Part shown: positions 16,243 through 25,059 of the stretch, piece by piece | Numbering within the stretch: the first letter of the stretch is position 1 | Layout of the letters: each line of letters begins with the position of its first letter | NCBI GenBank assembly: GCA_017415485.1 | Contig: JAFQGP010000018.1 | Span: forward strand, 1-54,181 | Origin: Clostridia bacterium | GTDB lineage: Bacteria; Bacillota; Clostridia; Oscillospirales; CAG-272 | Length of the DNA stretch: 54,181 nt | Direction: 5' to 3' | Made by a program: the position numbers and the translations under genes | The notes under the pieces: generated by a model | Told to the model about the DNA's origin: nothing | What the model saw: only the letters and a program-made list of their open reading frames with translations | Database searches by the model: none

Positions 16243-18417
16243 TTAACCCCTCGGTCTCCACTTGTCGGGAGTGGTGCCCAGGTTGAGCCCCGGATCGTCA
16301 ATGCTTTCAACGCGGGGCATTCCCTCGTAGATTTGATAGAGTCCGTATTCAAGCGCGCGCGAGTAGAGATCGCGGTTGTAATTCTCGTAAACGTCGCCGT
16401 ATTTTTCCTCAACGTGGTTGCGGACTGCGAGGGTCAGTTCGGTTCTTTCGCTCATAGGCACGTTCTTTCCCGCATCGGTCTTGAAAAAGTCATAAAGGAG
16501 ATTGATGACGTTATCCTTCAATGCATTGCTGCCGTATACCTCGTTCAGGGCATAGGAATGCGCGAATTCGGGGATGAGGCGGAGCTTTTTGATGCGTTTT
16601 GCCTGTTCGGGCGTTGCCTTTTCCATTGCCGCGTCGAAGAGTTCAAAGCCGCGGGTGACGAGCTCGCATTCCTCGACCTTTGCGCTGTAATCAAGATACT
16701 TTGACCAATCTGTTTCCTTGTAATTTCTTATCATATCGAGGGTAAGATCTTTGGGTACGGTGCGGTTTACGCGGTCGACCTTGTGAGCAAAGATGGTCTT
16801 CGAGAATCTGTCGTGGATGCCGAAGTGCTTATCTTCGACGATCTTCTGCCCGAGGTCGATGTATTCGCGGATGTATTTCCATCCCTTGCCGTAATAATCG
16901 CGCAGGAAGTCGTCGATGTGTCCCCAATATTCCTCCTCGGACATATAGGGATTCCAGAGGATCTTTGCCATAATGTATGAACGAAGCTCGGAGAAGTCGC
17001 AGGTATCGGAGTAGAAGTTGCCTTCCTCATAAACGCCGATGACGTGGTTGTCGGCGAAGAATTTGGCGTTCTGAAGCAGAACTTTGAAGTTAGGGAAGAA
17101 TGCGACGGATTCAACGTAGTTCGTGGTATAGTCCCAAACGTAGAGCTTGTCGCTGACCTTTGCCCAATCGGAAATATCCTCGGAGATCGTCTTTTCACTG
17201 CCTGCCATAGCATAAACGTCCTTGCAAGTGCCGAGGGGATGCGAGAAGCAGCATTCGATGGTACAGAAGCGGATGATGACGTTGTCTGCGGGCGGGGTCT
17301 TGCAGATGCTTCGGGTGTGGTGGTAAGCGAGGGTGTCGAATTTGAGATCGGGATACTCTGCGGCAAATTCCTCGGCAACTGCGTTGACAAAGCGGATCTG
17401 CGCACCTGCAAATGCGCCTTCTTCTTCGTAGATCTTTCGGCAATCGGGACACATACAAGGCTTCTGTGCCGTGCCGTTATCGGGCTGTGAGATCGAGATG
17501 ATCTTCGCGTCGGGGCGATCCTTGAGCAGCGAACGCACCTTCTCTTTTACGAGATTCAGCACGTCGGGATTGGAAAGGCAGGGCTGTGCGCCCCATCCGT
17601 TCTGTCGTGTGCCATCCTCGTTGAGGGCGAAATACTCGGGGTGGTCTGCGAAGTATTCTTTCACGGAGACCCAATTTTCCAAGGTATGCACGAATCCGCC
17701 GATGTACTCGATCTTTCCACCATATTCAGCGGGAGTGTTGTTATATACTCCGTTTGCCTTGAGCTTGGCTTGGAAATTGTTCTGTCTTGAGGTTACGAAG
17801 TCGATGTCGCGGTATTCGAAAACGGGAATCTGCTCGTTACGCTCAATGGGCTGAACGCCAAGGGTGTCGCGCTTCGGGATCTTTTCATAGTCCGATGCGT
17901 AAAAGCGGCAGCCGAGGTATTCCTCAAGGAAGGTGTAAACGCCGTAAATTGCGCCGCGCACACCGCTTCCCGCGATGAAGAGCTTTTTGTCGACGGTTTC
18001 GATCACAAATCCCTCGTCACCGAGCCTTGCGGTGTCAAACTGATCCTCCGCCGAGCGGTTGGTGTAGCCGACGAGAATTTCATACTCGCTCGCAGGTTCT
18101 GCATCGGTATTGATCGGAATCTCAATTCCCGAAATCTTCTTGATGTAGCTTTGAAGCTCGGTTGCGGCTTTGATGTTCGCATCCGTCGAATTTTCGGGGC
18201 GGATGATGGTGTATTCGGAAATGTTATTCTGTGCAAACACGAGTGAATCCTCCTTGATGATAAAAGGTTCTTCTGTTTCTTCGGGGTCTTCGGTGGTTTC
18301 GGGTTCAATTTGGTTTGTTGTAATTTCGTCAGTAACGGCTTCGCCTGTTTCGGGAGAGCAAGCAACGGTGCCGAAAAGTATTATCAGAGCGAGCAGAGCG
18401 CAAATCAATCGTTTCAT
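16243..18417 (-). CDS. DUF4838-type lipoprotein, glycoside hydrolase-like
   Basis: A 724-residue exported protein. It has a lipoprotein signal (LIILFGTVACS, Cys near 20) followed by a Thr/Glu-rich linker. Next comes a GH20/GH67-like N-terminal domain (~60-170) with ATELQSYIKKISG and AIYGVYTFLEEYLGCRFY, then a TIM-barrel-like DUF4838 region with SISQPDNGTAQKPCMCPDC and LAYHHTR. Such proteins are thought to act on surface or host glycans, but no substrate is established to my knowledge. The CxCxxC cluster might bind metal. The ATG at 18417 overlaps the kinase stop, so the two are coupled. No clear terminator follows, so reading through into the T-box operon is possible. Confidence 0.85.
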   Translation of the reverse strand: MKRLICALLALIILFGTVACSPETGEAVTDEITTNQIEPETTEDPEETEEPFIIKEDSLVFAQNNISEYTIIRPENSTDANIKAATELQSYIKKISGIEIPINTDAEPASEYEILVGYTNRSAEDQFDTARLGDEGFVIETVDKKLFIAGSGVRGAIYGVYTFLEEYLGCRFYASDYEKIPKRDTLGVQPIERNEQIPVFEYRDIDFVTSRQNNFQAKLKANGVYNNTPAEYGGKIEYIGGFVHTLENWVSVKEYFADHPEYFALNEDGTRQNGWGAQPCLSNPDVLNLVKEKVRSLLKDRPDAKIISISQPDNGTAQKPCMCPDCRKIYEEEGAFAGAQIRFVNAVAEEFAAEYPDLKFDTLAYHHTRSICKTPPADNVIIRFCTIECCFSHPLGTCKDVYAMAGSEKTISEDISDWAKVSDKLYVWDYTTNYVESVAFFPNFKVLLQNAKFFADNHVIGVYEEGNFYSDTCDFSELRSYIMAKILWNPYMSEEEYWGHIDDFLRDYYGKGWKYIREYIDLGQKIVEDKHFGIHDRFSKTIFAHKVDRVNRTVPKDLTLDMIRNYKETDWSKYLDYSAKVEECELVTRGFELFDAAMEKATPEQAKRIKKLRLIPEFAHSYALNEVYGSNALKDNVINLLYDFFKTDAGKNVPMSERTELTLAVRNHVEEKYGDVYENYNRDLYSRALEYGLYQIYEGMPRVESIDDPGLNLGTTPDKWRPRG

Positions 18418-18905
18418 CACAAAGCACTCCGTAAATACTCATCCGCCTCTGTTCTCGACTTGAAAAATATAATATTTTTGTCCTTATACTTTTCAAGGAG
18501 CTCGATGACCTTCGGGCGGCTTTCTTCGTTGTATTTTTTGATGAACTCAATGAATTCAAGATCGGGCTCGGTCTCGACCCACGGCATATCGGCGCGCGGC
18601 TTGCCGCGGCGTTCTTCGACTCCCGAAATGCAGACCTCAACTGGGTAGTCGAGGAAGATGACGGTGTCGCAGGCTTCCATCCGCAGCTCAAGGGTCGAGC
18701 CGTAGTTGCCGTCGATGATCCATTCGGGGAGCCTTACCGTCTCGCGCAACGCGGCGCGGAATTCCTCCTTCGGCTTGGTCGTGCGGTCGGGGTTCCAATA
18801 CATCATATCGAGGTAATATAACGGTAAACCGGTCTTTTCTGCGAGTCCGCGCGCAAAGGTGCTCTTTCCGCTTCCGGGACAGCCGATGATCATAATGCGT
18901 TTCAT
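18417..18905 (-). CDS. Small P-loop kinase-like protein (FlaR / topology-modulation type)
   Basis: A 162-residue P-loop NTPase with Walker A GCPGSGKST at residues 8-16, a YYLDMMYWNPD segment, and DGNYGSTLELRM and FLDYP (Walker B-like). This is the pattern of proteins annotated as adenylate kinase-like or DNA topology modulation protein FlaR; the true substrate is unknown. GGAGGTGACGAA precedes the ATG. It is the first gene of the transcript that leads into the DUF4838 lipoprotein and is divergent from the aldolase operon. Confidence 0.88.
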   Translation of the reverse strand: MKRIMIIGCPGSGKSTFARGLAEKTGLPLYYLDMMYWNPDRTTKPKEEFRAALRETVRLPEWIIDGNYGSTLELRMEACDTVIFLDYPVEVCISGVEERRGKPRADMPWVETEPDLEFIEFIKKYNEESRPKVIELLEKYKDKNIIFFKSRTEADEYLRSAL

Positions 18906-18926
18906 TTCGTCACCTCCGTTTTCTTT

Positions 18927-18955
18927 ATTATATCAAAAGGAAGAAAGATTGTCAA
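18927..18955 (-). promoter_or_regulatory. Promoter of the kinase-DUF4838 operon
   Basis: TTGACA (18950-18955) and TATAAT (18927-18932) on the minus strand, spacer 17 bp. It is back to back with the promoter at 18964-18992. Confidence 0.85.
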
Positions 18956-18963
18956 GGAAACAC

Positions 18964-18992
18964 TTGATTTTTTCGCCTTTTTGTGATATATT
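18964..18992 (+). promoter_or_regulatory. Promoter of the aldolase-glycan operon
   Basis: TTGATT (18964-18969) and TATATT (18987-18992), spacer 17 bp. Its -35 lies 8 bp from the divergent -35, so one regulator could control both operons. Confidence 0.8.
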
Positions 18993-19024
18993 ATTATCAT
19001 AATAAAAAATAACAGGAGATCAAT

Positions 19025-19801
19025 ATGAATATTCTTCGTGAAAAGATCAAAAATGGTGAGAAGACCTGCGGTACGCTCGTCAGCCTCACCGATCCCGCAC
19101 TCTGCGAGATCATGGGCATCGTCGGATATGACTACATCTGGATAGATATGGAGCATACGTATATGTCGTATAAGGAGGTGCTTTGCCACCTCAACGCGGC
19201 GCGATCCGTCGGCGCGGCATCGGTCGTAAGGCTGCCGCAAAACGATCTGACCGTGACCAAAAAGATCCTTGAAATGGGTCCCGAGGGCATCATTTTCCCG
19301 ATGATGCGAACACCCGAGGAGGTTCGCGAGATGATCGGTGCGACACTTTATCCGCCCCACGGCACGCGCGGCTTCGGCCCGATGAGAGCGATCCGTTACG
19401 GCGAAACAGACTGCAAGCATTACACCGACGAGGAAAGCTTCGAGCTTTGCCGTTTTATGCAGATCGAGCACGTTGAATGTGTTGATAATCTTGAAGAGAT
19501 CGTCAAGATCCCCTATATCGACGGCTTCATTTTCGGCCCGAACGATCTTTCGGGCTCGCTTGGGGAGCTTGGCAACGTTTTCGGAGAGAAGACGATGGAG
19601 CAGATCCGCCGCGCGCTTAAGATCGTCAAGGAAAACGGAAAATACGTCGGACTTGCAACGGGCGACCTTCGCCCCGAAACGCTTCGCTTCTGGTCGGAGC
19701 TCGGAATTGATATGATGACCGTGGGCGCCGATTGGAATTTTGTCTTTGACGCCGCGAAGAACACGAGAAATCTGCTTCAGAAATACCACATGGAGGCGTA
19801 A
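19025..19801 (+). CDS. HpcH/HpaI-family aldolase
   Basis: A 258-residue TIM-barrel class II aldolase. Family motifs are WIDMEHT (metal-binding Glu and active-site region), PPHGTRGFGPMRA with the catalytic Arg/metal Glu neighbourhood, and FIFGPNDLSGSLG. Relatives cleave 4-hydroxy-2-oxo acids such as 2-keto-3-deoxy-L-rhamnonate or 4-hydroxy-2-oxoheptanedioate to pyruvate and an aldehyde. CAGGAGATCAAT precedes the ATG. It leads a four-gene operon with carbohydrate-active genes, so a 2-keto-3-deoxy sugar acid is the more likely substrate (inference). Confidence 0.9.
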   Translation: MNILREKIKNGEKTCGTLVSLTDPALCEIMGIVGYDYIWIDMEHTYMSYKEVLCHLNAARSVGAASVVRLPQNDLTVTKKILEMGPEGIIFPMMRTPEEVREMIGATLYPPHGTRGFGPMRAIRYGETDCKHYTDEESFELCRFMQIEHVECVDNLEEIVKIPYIDGFIFGPNDLSGSLGELGNVFGEKTMEQIRRALKIVKENGKYVGLATGDLRPETLRFWSELGIDMMTVGADWNFVFDAAKNTRNLLQKYHMEA

Positions 19802-19802
19802 G

Positions 19803-20750
19803 ATGAAGCTTATCAAGCAGGAATTCATTTTCGGTGAGCCGCTTCCGACGCCCGAATGCCACGCATCGACCATCCTTGTCCGCGAGGACGGTGGAAAGCT
19901 TGCGGCTTGGTTTGCGGGAACAAAGGAGGCAAATCCCGACGTTCTCATTTTCGTCAGCCGCTTTGACGGCGAGTGCTGGAGCGCACCGCGCGCTGTCACT
20001 CCCGAGGTTGGAGTGCAGCATTGGAATCCCGTTCTTTTTGAGATGAACGGCGATGTCGTGCTCTTTTATAAGATGGGTTACCCCATTGCCGATTGGCACA
20101 CGCGATACATCACCTCGAAGGATTTCGGCGAAACCTGGTCGGAGCCGCGCGAGCTTGTCGCGGGGGATGTCAGCGGCGGAAGAGGTCCCGTCAAGAACAA
20201 GCCCATCCGCATCTCAAACGGCAACGTCCTTGCTCCCGGTTCGACGGAGAAGGGACCCTGGCGTTGCTTTGTCGATATTTTCGACGGCAAAGAGTGGCGC
20301 AAGCGCGATATTCCCGTGGAGCTTGATAATGCTGAAAAGGTCAACGTCATTCAGCCGACGCTTTGGGAAAGCACGGATGGAAATATCCACGCGCTTATGC
20401 GTTCGAATATCGGCAGAATATACCGCTCGGATTCAAATGATCACGGCGAGACCTGGTCGCCGATCTATCCCACCGATATGCCGAACAATAACAGCGGAAT
20501 TGATTGCGTTAAGCTATCCGACGGCAGGATCGCCCTGCTTTGCAATCCCGTTGAAAAGAACTGGGGTCCGCGCACGCCGCTTTCGCTCTACGTTTCCGAT
20601 AATAACGGCGAGAGCTTCAGTAAGGTACTCGATCTTGAAACGGAAGAGGGCGGATTTGCCTATCCCTCGGTTGTTGAGCTCGGCGGATATCTGCATATAG
20701 TTTACACCTACAACCGCAAAAAGATCGTTTACGCGGAAATTGAGATATAA
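19803..20750 (+). CDS. Sialidase-like beta-propeller protein (BNR repeats)
   Basis: A 315-residue protein with repeated Asp-box motifs, SKDFGETWS (~104), SDSNDHGETWS and SDNNGESFS, which mark a six-bladed propeller of the exo-sialidase-like BNR_2 group. It lacks a signal peptide, so it acts in the cytoplasm, unlike secreted sialidases. The ATG lies 2 nt after the aldolase stop and is therefore coupled; GGAGG overlaps the end of the aldolase gene. Relatives include sialidases and other propeller glycosidases, so the exact substrate is open. Confidence 0.85.
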   Translation: MKLIKQEFIFGEPLPTPECHASTILVREDGGKLAAWFAGTKEANPDVLIFVSRFDGECWSAPRAVTPEVGVQHWNPVLFEMNGDVVLFYKMGYPIADWHTRYITSKDFGETWSEPRELVAGDVSGGRGPVKNKPIRISNGNVLAPGSTEKGPWRCFVDIFDGKEWRKRDIPVELDNAEKVNVIQPTLWESTDGNIHALMRSNIGRIYRSDSNDHGETWSPIYPTDMPNNNSGIDCVKLSDGRIALLCNPVEKNWGPRTPLSLYVSDNNGESFSKVLDLETEEGGFAYPSVVELGGYLHIVYTYNRKKIVYAEIEI

Positions 20751-20767
20751 GAAAAGAGGACACGACA

Positions 20768-21442
20768 TTGTTCAAAACCGAAGCACACTTGCATACCTCC
20801 CCCGTTTCGTCCTGTTCCCGCCTCACTCCTGCCGAGCAGGTAAGACTCTTCAAGGAAGCGGGCTACGATACCGTCATTATTTCCGATCACTTTTCTCCCC
20901 ACCATTTCAAGAAACTCGGTGAGGATCTGACTTTTGCACAAAAGGTGGATAAGCTTTGCGATGCTTATCTCGAGGCAAAGGCAGAGGGCGACCGTATCGG
21001 TCTCATAGTTCTTTTTTCGGTCGAGCTCTCCTTCCACAAGAATCACTATCTGCTTTACGGCGTGACCCGCGAATTTCTCAAGCTTCGCGAGGATATATTC
21101 GATATTGATATTGAAGAGCTTTATGCTCATCTCAAGGCTCACAATATAACTATCATTCAGGCGCATTCGCACCGCTCTCGAAGCGAGGATTGCGTTCCAC
21201 AGCCCGATTATGTTGACGGATTCGAGCTCAACTTCTGCATTCGTAAAGAGAATAACAACGAAAAGACCTTGGTGCTTGCAAGGGAATATAATAAGCCGCT
21301 CACCGTCGGATCGGATTGCCACCGACCCGAGGACGTAGGCGTTTCCGCCACACTCAGCGAGGAAAAGATCGAAAGCATCGAGCAGTATCTCGAGCTTGTG
21401 TTTGATAGAAAGCTGATCTTTGCGGTCGGTCAAGGAATTTAA
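20768..21442 (+). CDS. PHP-domain phosphoesterase-like protein
   Basis: A 224-residue protein of the polymerase-and-histidinol-phosphatase superfamily. Metal-binding motifs are EAHLHTS near the N-terminus, ISDHFSPHH, the central VELSF, IIQAHSHR and the C-terminal VGSDCHRPEDVG. Members are metal-dependent phosphoesterases, or bind metal without known reaction. Translation starts at TTG 20768, with AGAGG 8 nt upstream and no in-frame ATG or GTG nearby. It is third in the operon, 17 nt after the propeller gene. Confidence 0.88.
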   Translation: MFKTEAHLHTSPVSSCSRLTPAEQVRLFKEAGYDTVIISDHFSPHHFKKLGEDLTFAQKVDKLCDAYLEAKAEGDRIGLIVLFSVELSFHKNHYLLYGVTREFLKLREDIFDIDIEELYAHLKAHNITIIQAHSHRSRSEDCVPQPDYVDGFELNFCIRKENNNEKTLVLAREYNKPLTVGSDCHRPEDVGVSATLSEEKIESIEQYLELVFDRKLIFAVGQGI

Positions 21443-21458
21443 TTCAGGAGGAATAAAA

Positions 21459-22514
21459 ATGCTCAGCAGTTTGACTCAAAAGAAGAATTACCGCACCTTT
21501 TCGGTTTCTCCCGAGAACCTGACGGGAGAGAAGGGCCGCGGCGGAATGGCAGTTGAGGGAAGCGCGTCTCACGCCGCCCGCGAGCTTGGTCAGGGTTGGA
21601 AGGTCAATCCCTATCTCGTCGTTCAGCCCGGTGATACGATCGTACTTGCCGACATCAAGGGTATGGGCGCGATCAAGCATTTCTGGATCACGGACAACGC
21701 AAAGGCGGGAAGACTTTTGATCCTCCGCATCTACTTTGACGGGCAGAAGAATCCCGCGGTCGAGGTTCCTCTTTCGGATTTCTTTGCAAATGCCGACTAC
21801 CGCGAGTACAGACAGATCTCGAGCCTGCCGATCTGCGTCAACCCCAAGCGCGGACTCAACTGCTATTTTGAAATGCCTTACCGCAAGTCCTTCCGCTTTG
21901 AGATCGAAAATCTCGGCGTCAATCCCTGCAACGTATATTATCAGATCGACTGCGAGGAAAAGGAGATCCCCGAGGATAGCCTTTATTTCCACGCCTCCTT
22001 CCGCCGCGTAAATCCGCTACCTTATATGGAAAATTACGTTATCCTTGACGGGATCAAGGGCAACGGTCACTATGTCGGCACCTATATGCACTGGGGCGTC
22101 AAGTCGAACGGCTGGTGGGGCGAGGGCGAGATCAAGTTCTTCATCGACGGCGACGGCGAATTCCCCACGATCTGCGGAACGGGAACCGAGGACTATTTCT
22201 GCGGCGCGTATAATTTTGACGTGAACGGAAAATACGTTGAGTTCTCGACTCCTTATTCGGGACTTTCCAAGGTCCGCGCGACCGACGAGACCTATCTTGC
22301 AACGCGCTATTTCAATATGTACCGCTTCCACATCACCGACCCGATCTACTTCAAGGAAGACCTGAAGATAACGATACAGGCACTCGGTTGGAGAAGCGAA
22401 AAGAGATACCTGCCTCTTCAGGATGATATTTCATCGGTTGCTTATTGGTATTCGGATAATCTTGAGGATGAATATCCTCCGCTGCCCGACGTCAATGGGC
22501 TTGAAATTATATAA
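21459..22514 (+). CDS. DUF2961 / GH172-like glycan hydrolase
   Basis: A 351-residue DUF2961 protein made of jelly-roll domains. The hallmark GTGTEDYFCGA (Glu near residue 244) is present, together with IKHFWITDN and YMHWGVKSNGWWGEGEIKFF. GH172 enzymes related to this family act on fructofuranosyl, D-arabinofuranosyl or difructose anhydride linkages. No signal peptide is visible, so it acts on imported sugars. CAGGAGG precedes the ATG at 21459. It ends the aldolase-propeller-PHP operon and a terminator follows. The substrate cannot be read from sequence alone. Confidence 0.88.
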   Translation: MLSSLTQKKNYRTFSVSPENLTGEKGRGGMAVEGSASHAARELGQGWKVNPYLVVQPGDTIVLADIKGMGAIKHFWITDNAKAGRLLILRIYFDGQKNPAVEVPLSDFFANADYREYRQISSLPICVNPKRGLNCYFEMPYRKSFRFEIENLGVNPCNVYYQIDCEEKEIPEDSLYFHASFRRVNPLPYMENYVILDGIKGNGHYVGTYMHWGVKSNGWWGEGEIKFFIDGDGEFPTICGTGTEDYFCGAYNFDVNGKYVEFSTPYSGLSKVRATDETYLATRYFNMYRFHITDPIYFKEDLKITIQALGWRSEKRYLPLQDDISSVAYWYSDNLEDEYPPLPDVNGLEII

Positions 22515-22519
22515 TATAC

Positions 22520-22549
22520 AAAAAGCCGGGGCTTTGTGCCTCGGCTTTT
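22520..22549 (+). terminator. Terminator of the glycan operon
   Basis: AAAAAGCCGGGGC and GCCTCGGCTTTT form a stem with a short TTTGT loop, 6 nt after the DUF2961 stop. Confidence 0.85.
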
Positions 22550-22567
22550 GACGTTGTGCGAAACCTT

Positions 22568-22618
22568 CGCGCGCCGCTGACTCCCCTCCCAACCCTCCCG
22601 CAAGCGGGAGGGCTTTTT
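22568..22618 (+). repeat. Terminator-like repeat R3, copy 2
   Basis: This copy matches the block at 2932-2986 over about 45 bp (GCGCGCC, GCTGACT, CCCTCCCAA) and ends in the same CCCTCCCGC-AA-GCGGGAGGG hairpin followed by CTTTTT. The 22619-22785 stretch after it holds only a short CATCAGC-AAA-GCTGATG hairpin. Confidence 0.75.
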
Positions 22619-22785
22619 CATCAGCAAAGCTGATGTCTTGCGAGCGTTATAATTTTGCACAGCTACAGAGATTTTGACGATATCCTAATAATTTTGTTTC
22701 GGCAAAGTGGAATGAAATGCTTTTATAAAAAAGACGTGTTAATAAAAAATAAGCAATACTTTAGTAAATATATCAATCCTCTTAC

Positions 22786-22813
22786 TTGAAAAAACTCAAA
22801 AATATGCTATAAT
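22786..22813 (+). promoter_or_regulatory. Promoter of the XRE regulator
   Basis: TTGAAA (22786-22791) and TATAAT (22808-22813), spacer 16 bp. Confidence 0.8.
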
Positions 22814-22820
22814 ATAATCA

Positions 22821-22834
22821 CAAAAGCGCTTTTG
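22821..22834. promoter_or_regulatory. Candidate operator at the XRE start site
   Basis: A perfect 14 bp palindrome CAAAAGCGCTTTTG lies 7 bp after the -10 box, at the expected transcription start. It could be a self-repression site for the XRE protein. Confidence 0.55.
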
Positions 22835-22857
22835 AATATTTTTTGGAGGACACAAAA

Positions 22858-23976
22858 ATGTCTATCGGAACAACAATAAAAAAGCTTCGCCGTGAGCGCG
22901 ATATGACACAGGAGCAGCTTGCGGAGTATCTTGGAATCTCTGCTTGCGCGATCTCGCAATGGGAGTGTGACCGTACTGCGCCCGATATTTCGCAGATACC
23001 TTTGCTTGTGCGCATCTTCGGGGTGACCTCGGATGAGCTGCTGGGGATCAGTGATCTGAATAAGGAAGCGGATGTCGAGAGGTTGAGCCAAGAGATCAGC
23101 GAGCTTATTCGAGTCGGCAAGCACCGTGAGGGCTTTGAGCTTTCTGAAAAGGCTCATAGAATGTACCCCGACAACTACAAGTTGATGTACACTTATTCAT
23201 TGAATTTCACATACGTTTACTATGATAAGTCGTTTCCGAACGATAAAAAGAAAAAGATACTTGCCGAGTGCACAAAATTGCTCGAGTCAATGATGGCAGG
23301 GTGCACGGACGATGATCTGCGCCAAAAGGCTATGTCACACATTATTTGGATGTACAGAGAAAGCGGGCAGATCGACAAAGCAAAAGAGATGGTCAGAAAA
23401 TTCCCGAGAATGCTTAACAGCTATGAGTTTTTGAGAACCACTGTTTTAACGGGCGATGAGTTGATCGAGGCGCATACAGATCTTTTGTATTATGGCTTGA
23501 TACAGCATCTTGTAAACGCTATGCTACGTAATTATAAGGACAGTTCCGGCAAAAGAGTATTTACATCTTCGGAAAGCTGCGAGCTGCATAAAAAGCAGAT
23601 CGCGATGCTTAAGCTCCTCTTTGAGAACGGTGATCTCGGATTTTACTTTGGTGAATCATTCGAGTCGCACTTGTATGTTGCGCAGTATTATGCGAATCTG
23701 AAAGACTGTGAGAATACTTTGATGTATCTCGAAGGTGCAGCAGATGCCGCTGTGTCGTATTTTAGAGATTATTATAGGAAGGATTACACACACACCTCGC
23801 TCCTTCTCAAGGGCGTGACAGTAAGCGGCAAGCAGACGTGGTATCAGTCAAATGACAATGACGCAGCGAAGTTATTGTCGGAAATGAAAAAGGGAAAATA
23901 CGATTTCATCCGCACCGACGAAAGATTTACCGCGATCGAAGAAAAACTTGCTCCCTTTGCGGGCAAATGGGAATAA
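22858..23976 (+). CDS. XRE-family regulator with TPR-like C-terminus
   Basis: A 372-residue protein. Residues 4-60 form a Cro/C1-type helix-turn-helix (TIKKLRRERDMTQEQLAEYL, ISQWECDR). The remainder is helical with TPR-like pairs, including an IIWMYRESGQIDKAKEMV repeat, similar to RRNPP-type or other helix-repeat regulators that sense peptides or proteins. GGAGG precedes the ATG at 22858; the in-frame TTG at 22843 overlaps that site. It is monocistronic between its own promoter and a strong terminator. No partner peptide gene is seen. Confidence 0.88.
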   Translation: MSIGTTIKKLRRERDMTQEQLAEYLGISACAISQWECDRTAPDISQIPLLVRIFGVTSDELLGISDLNKEADVERLSQEISELIRVGKHREGFELSEKAHRMYPDNYKLMYTYSLNFTYVYYDKSFPNDKKKKILAECTKLLESMMAGCTDDDLRQKAMSHIIWMYRESGQIDKAKEMVRKFPRMLNSYEFLRTTVLTGDELIEAHTDLLYYGLIQHLVNAMLRNYKDSSGKRVFTSSESCELHKKQIAMLKLLFENGDLGFYFGESFESHLYVAQYYANLKDCENTLMYLEGAADAAVSYFRDYYRKDYTHTSLLLKGVTVSGKQTWYQSNDNDAAKLLSEMKKGKYDFIRTDERFTAIEEKLAPFAGKWE

Positions 23977-23980
23977 AAGC

Positions 23981-24012
23981 GATCACCGAGACTCCGCGGA
24001 GTCTCGGTGATC
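23981..24012. terminator. Bidirectional terminator
   Basis: A perfect 32 bp palindrome, GATCACCGAGACTCC plus its complement, lies between the converging XRE and spoIVB genes. Confidence 0.85.
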
Positions 24013-24015
24013 TTC

Positions 24016-25059
24016 TCATTTTTCTGCGGCAGAGAGCATATTTTCGATAAATATGCCGTAGCCGCGGGTGGGGTCGCCGACGAGGACGTGGGTGACTGCG
24101 CCGACGAGCTTGCCATTCTGAATTATCGGGCTTCCGCTCATTCCCTGAACGATTCCGCCCGTCTGCGCGATGAGGGCGGGGTCGGTTACTTTGACGGTGA
24201 AACAGCGGCCGCCGTTTGCCGTGGGGTCGATCGAGGATAGCTCGACCTTGTATTCGCAGATCTTGCCGTCCTCGAGAGTGCAGAGAATGGTTGCCGCGCC
24301 GCCCCTGACCTCGTCCTTGTGCGCTATGGGCAACTCACCGTAGAGCGAGGGCGGGATCTTTGAATAGATACCGAATATTCCCCGGTCGGTGTTATCCGTC
24401 ACCGCGCCGAGCTTTTCTTGACGGAAGCTGCCGCGTATTTCACCGGGATCGCCGGCAGCTCCCTTGGTTATGCCGCCAATGTTGACTCCAAGGAGGACGC
24501 CGCGCCCGAGCGGCATCGGTTTTCCCGTGTCAGCATCGCAAATTCCGTGTCCGAGTCCGCCAAACAGCCCCGTTTTCGGGTCAATGAAGGTTACGGTGCC
24601 GATACCCGCGCCGCTGTCGCGAACCCAGATACCGCTCTTATAACCGCTCTCTTCAAGCCTCGGCGTGACGGAAGCGCTGAACTCGCGATCTCCGCGGCGG
24701 CAGATGAATTCGATGGGTTTTCCCTCGCTTGAGTTGACGGCTCGGCTTAACCCCTCGGCATCGCTGATCTTTGCGCCGCCAACCTTGATTATAACGTCAT
24801 TTACCCGTATTCCCGCCGCATACGCGGGACTTTGCGAGCTTTCGGGTATGCCGACGACGAGCACACCCTCTGTGAAAAATCTGACCCCGAAGACCATTCC
24901 TCCGGGAATCAGCTTTATCTCTTCCGATTCTGCGCTTGCGGAGGCGGGAAGGACTCTTACCGTCTTTTCGAGCCCTTCGCCGCTTGAGGTAAAGAGAAAT
25001 AGTGCCGCAAGCAGGCAGACAAATGTCGTCAGTCTGCTTATTTTTCTTTTTATCTGCAT
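24016..25059 (-). CDS. spoIVB: SpoIVB sporulation serine peptidase (S55)
   Basis: A 347-residue exported protein with an N-terminal membrane/signal segment (~9-25), a PDZ domain (~55-130) and an S55 catalytic domain with GGLGHGICD (His ~171) and GMSGSPII (Ser near 308-310). SpoIVB is made in the forespore, crosses into the space between membranes and triggers pro-sigma-K processing through SpoIVFB. This marks the host as an endospore former. ATG 25059 is chosen with a weak GGTGGA site; TTG 25089 is possible. A strong GGAGGG site lies ~70 nt upstream, without an in-frame start nearby. Confidence 0.92.
   Translation of the reverse strand: MQIKRKISRLTTFVCLLAALFLFTSSGEGLEKTVRVLPASASAESEEIKLIPGGMVFGVRFFTEGVLVVGIPESSQSPAYAAGIRVNDVIIKVGGAKISDAEGLSRAVNSSEGKPIEFICRRGDREFSASVTPRLEESGYKSGIWVRDSGAGIGTVTFIDPKTGLFGGLGHGICDADTGKPMPLGRGVLLGVNIGGITKGAAGDPGEIRGSFRQEKLGAVTDNTDRGIFGIYSKIPPSLYGELPIAHKDEVRGGAATILCTLEDGKICEYKVELSSIDPTANGGRCFTVKVTDPALIAQTGGIVQGMSGSPIIQNGKLVGAVTHVLVGDPTRGYGIFIENMLSAAEK

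Noticed and set aside
16158..16412. Minus-strand ORF after the DUF4838 gene
   Set aside because: It overlaps the end of the DUF4838 gene in another frame and the T-box promoter, with no ribosome site.
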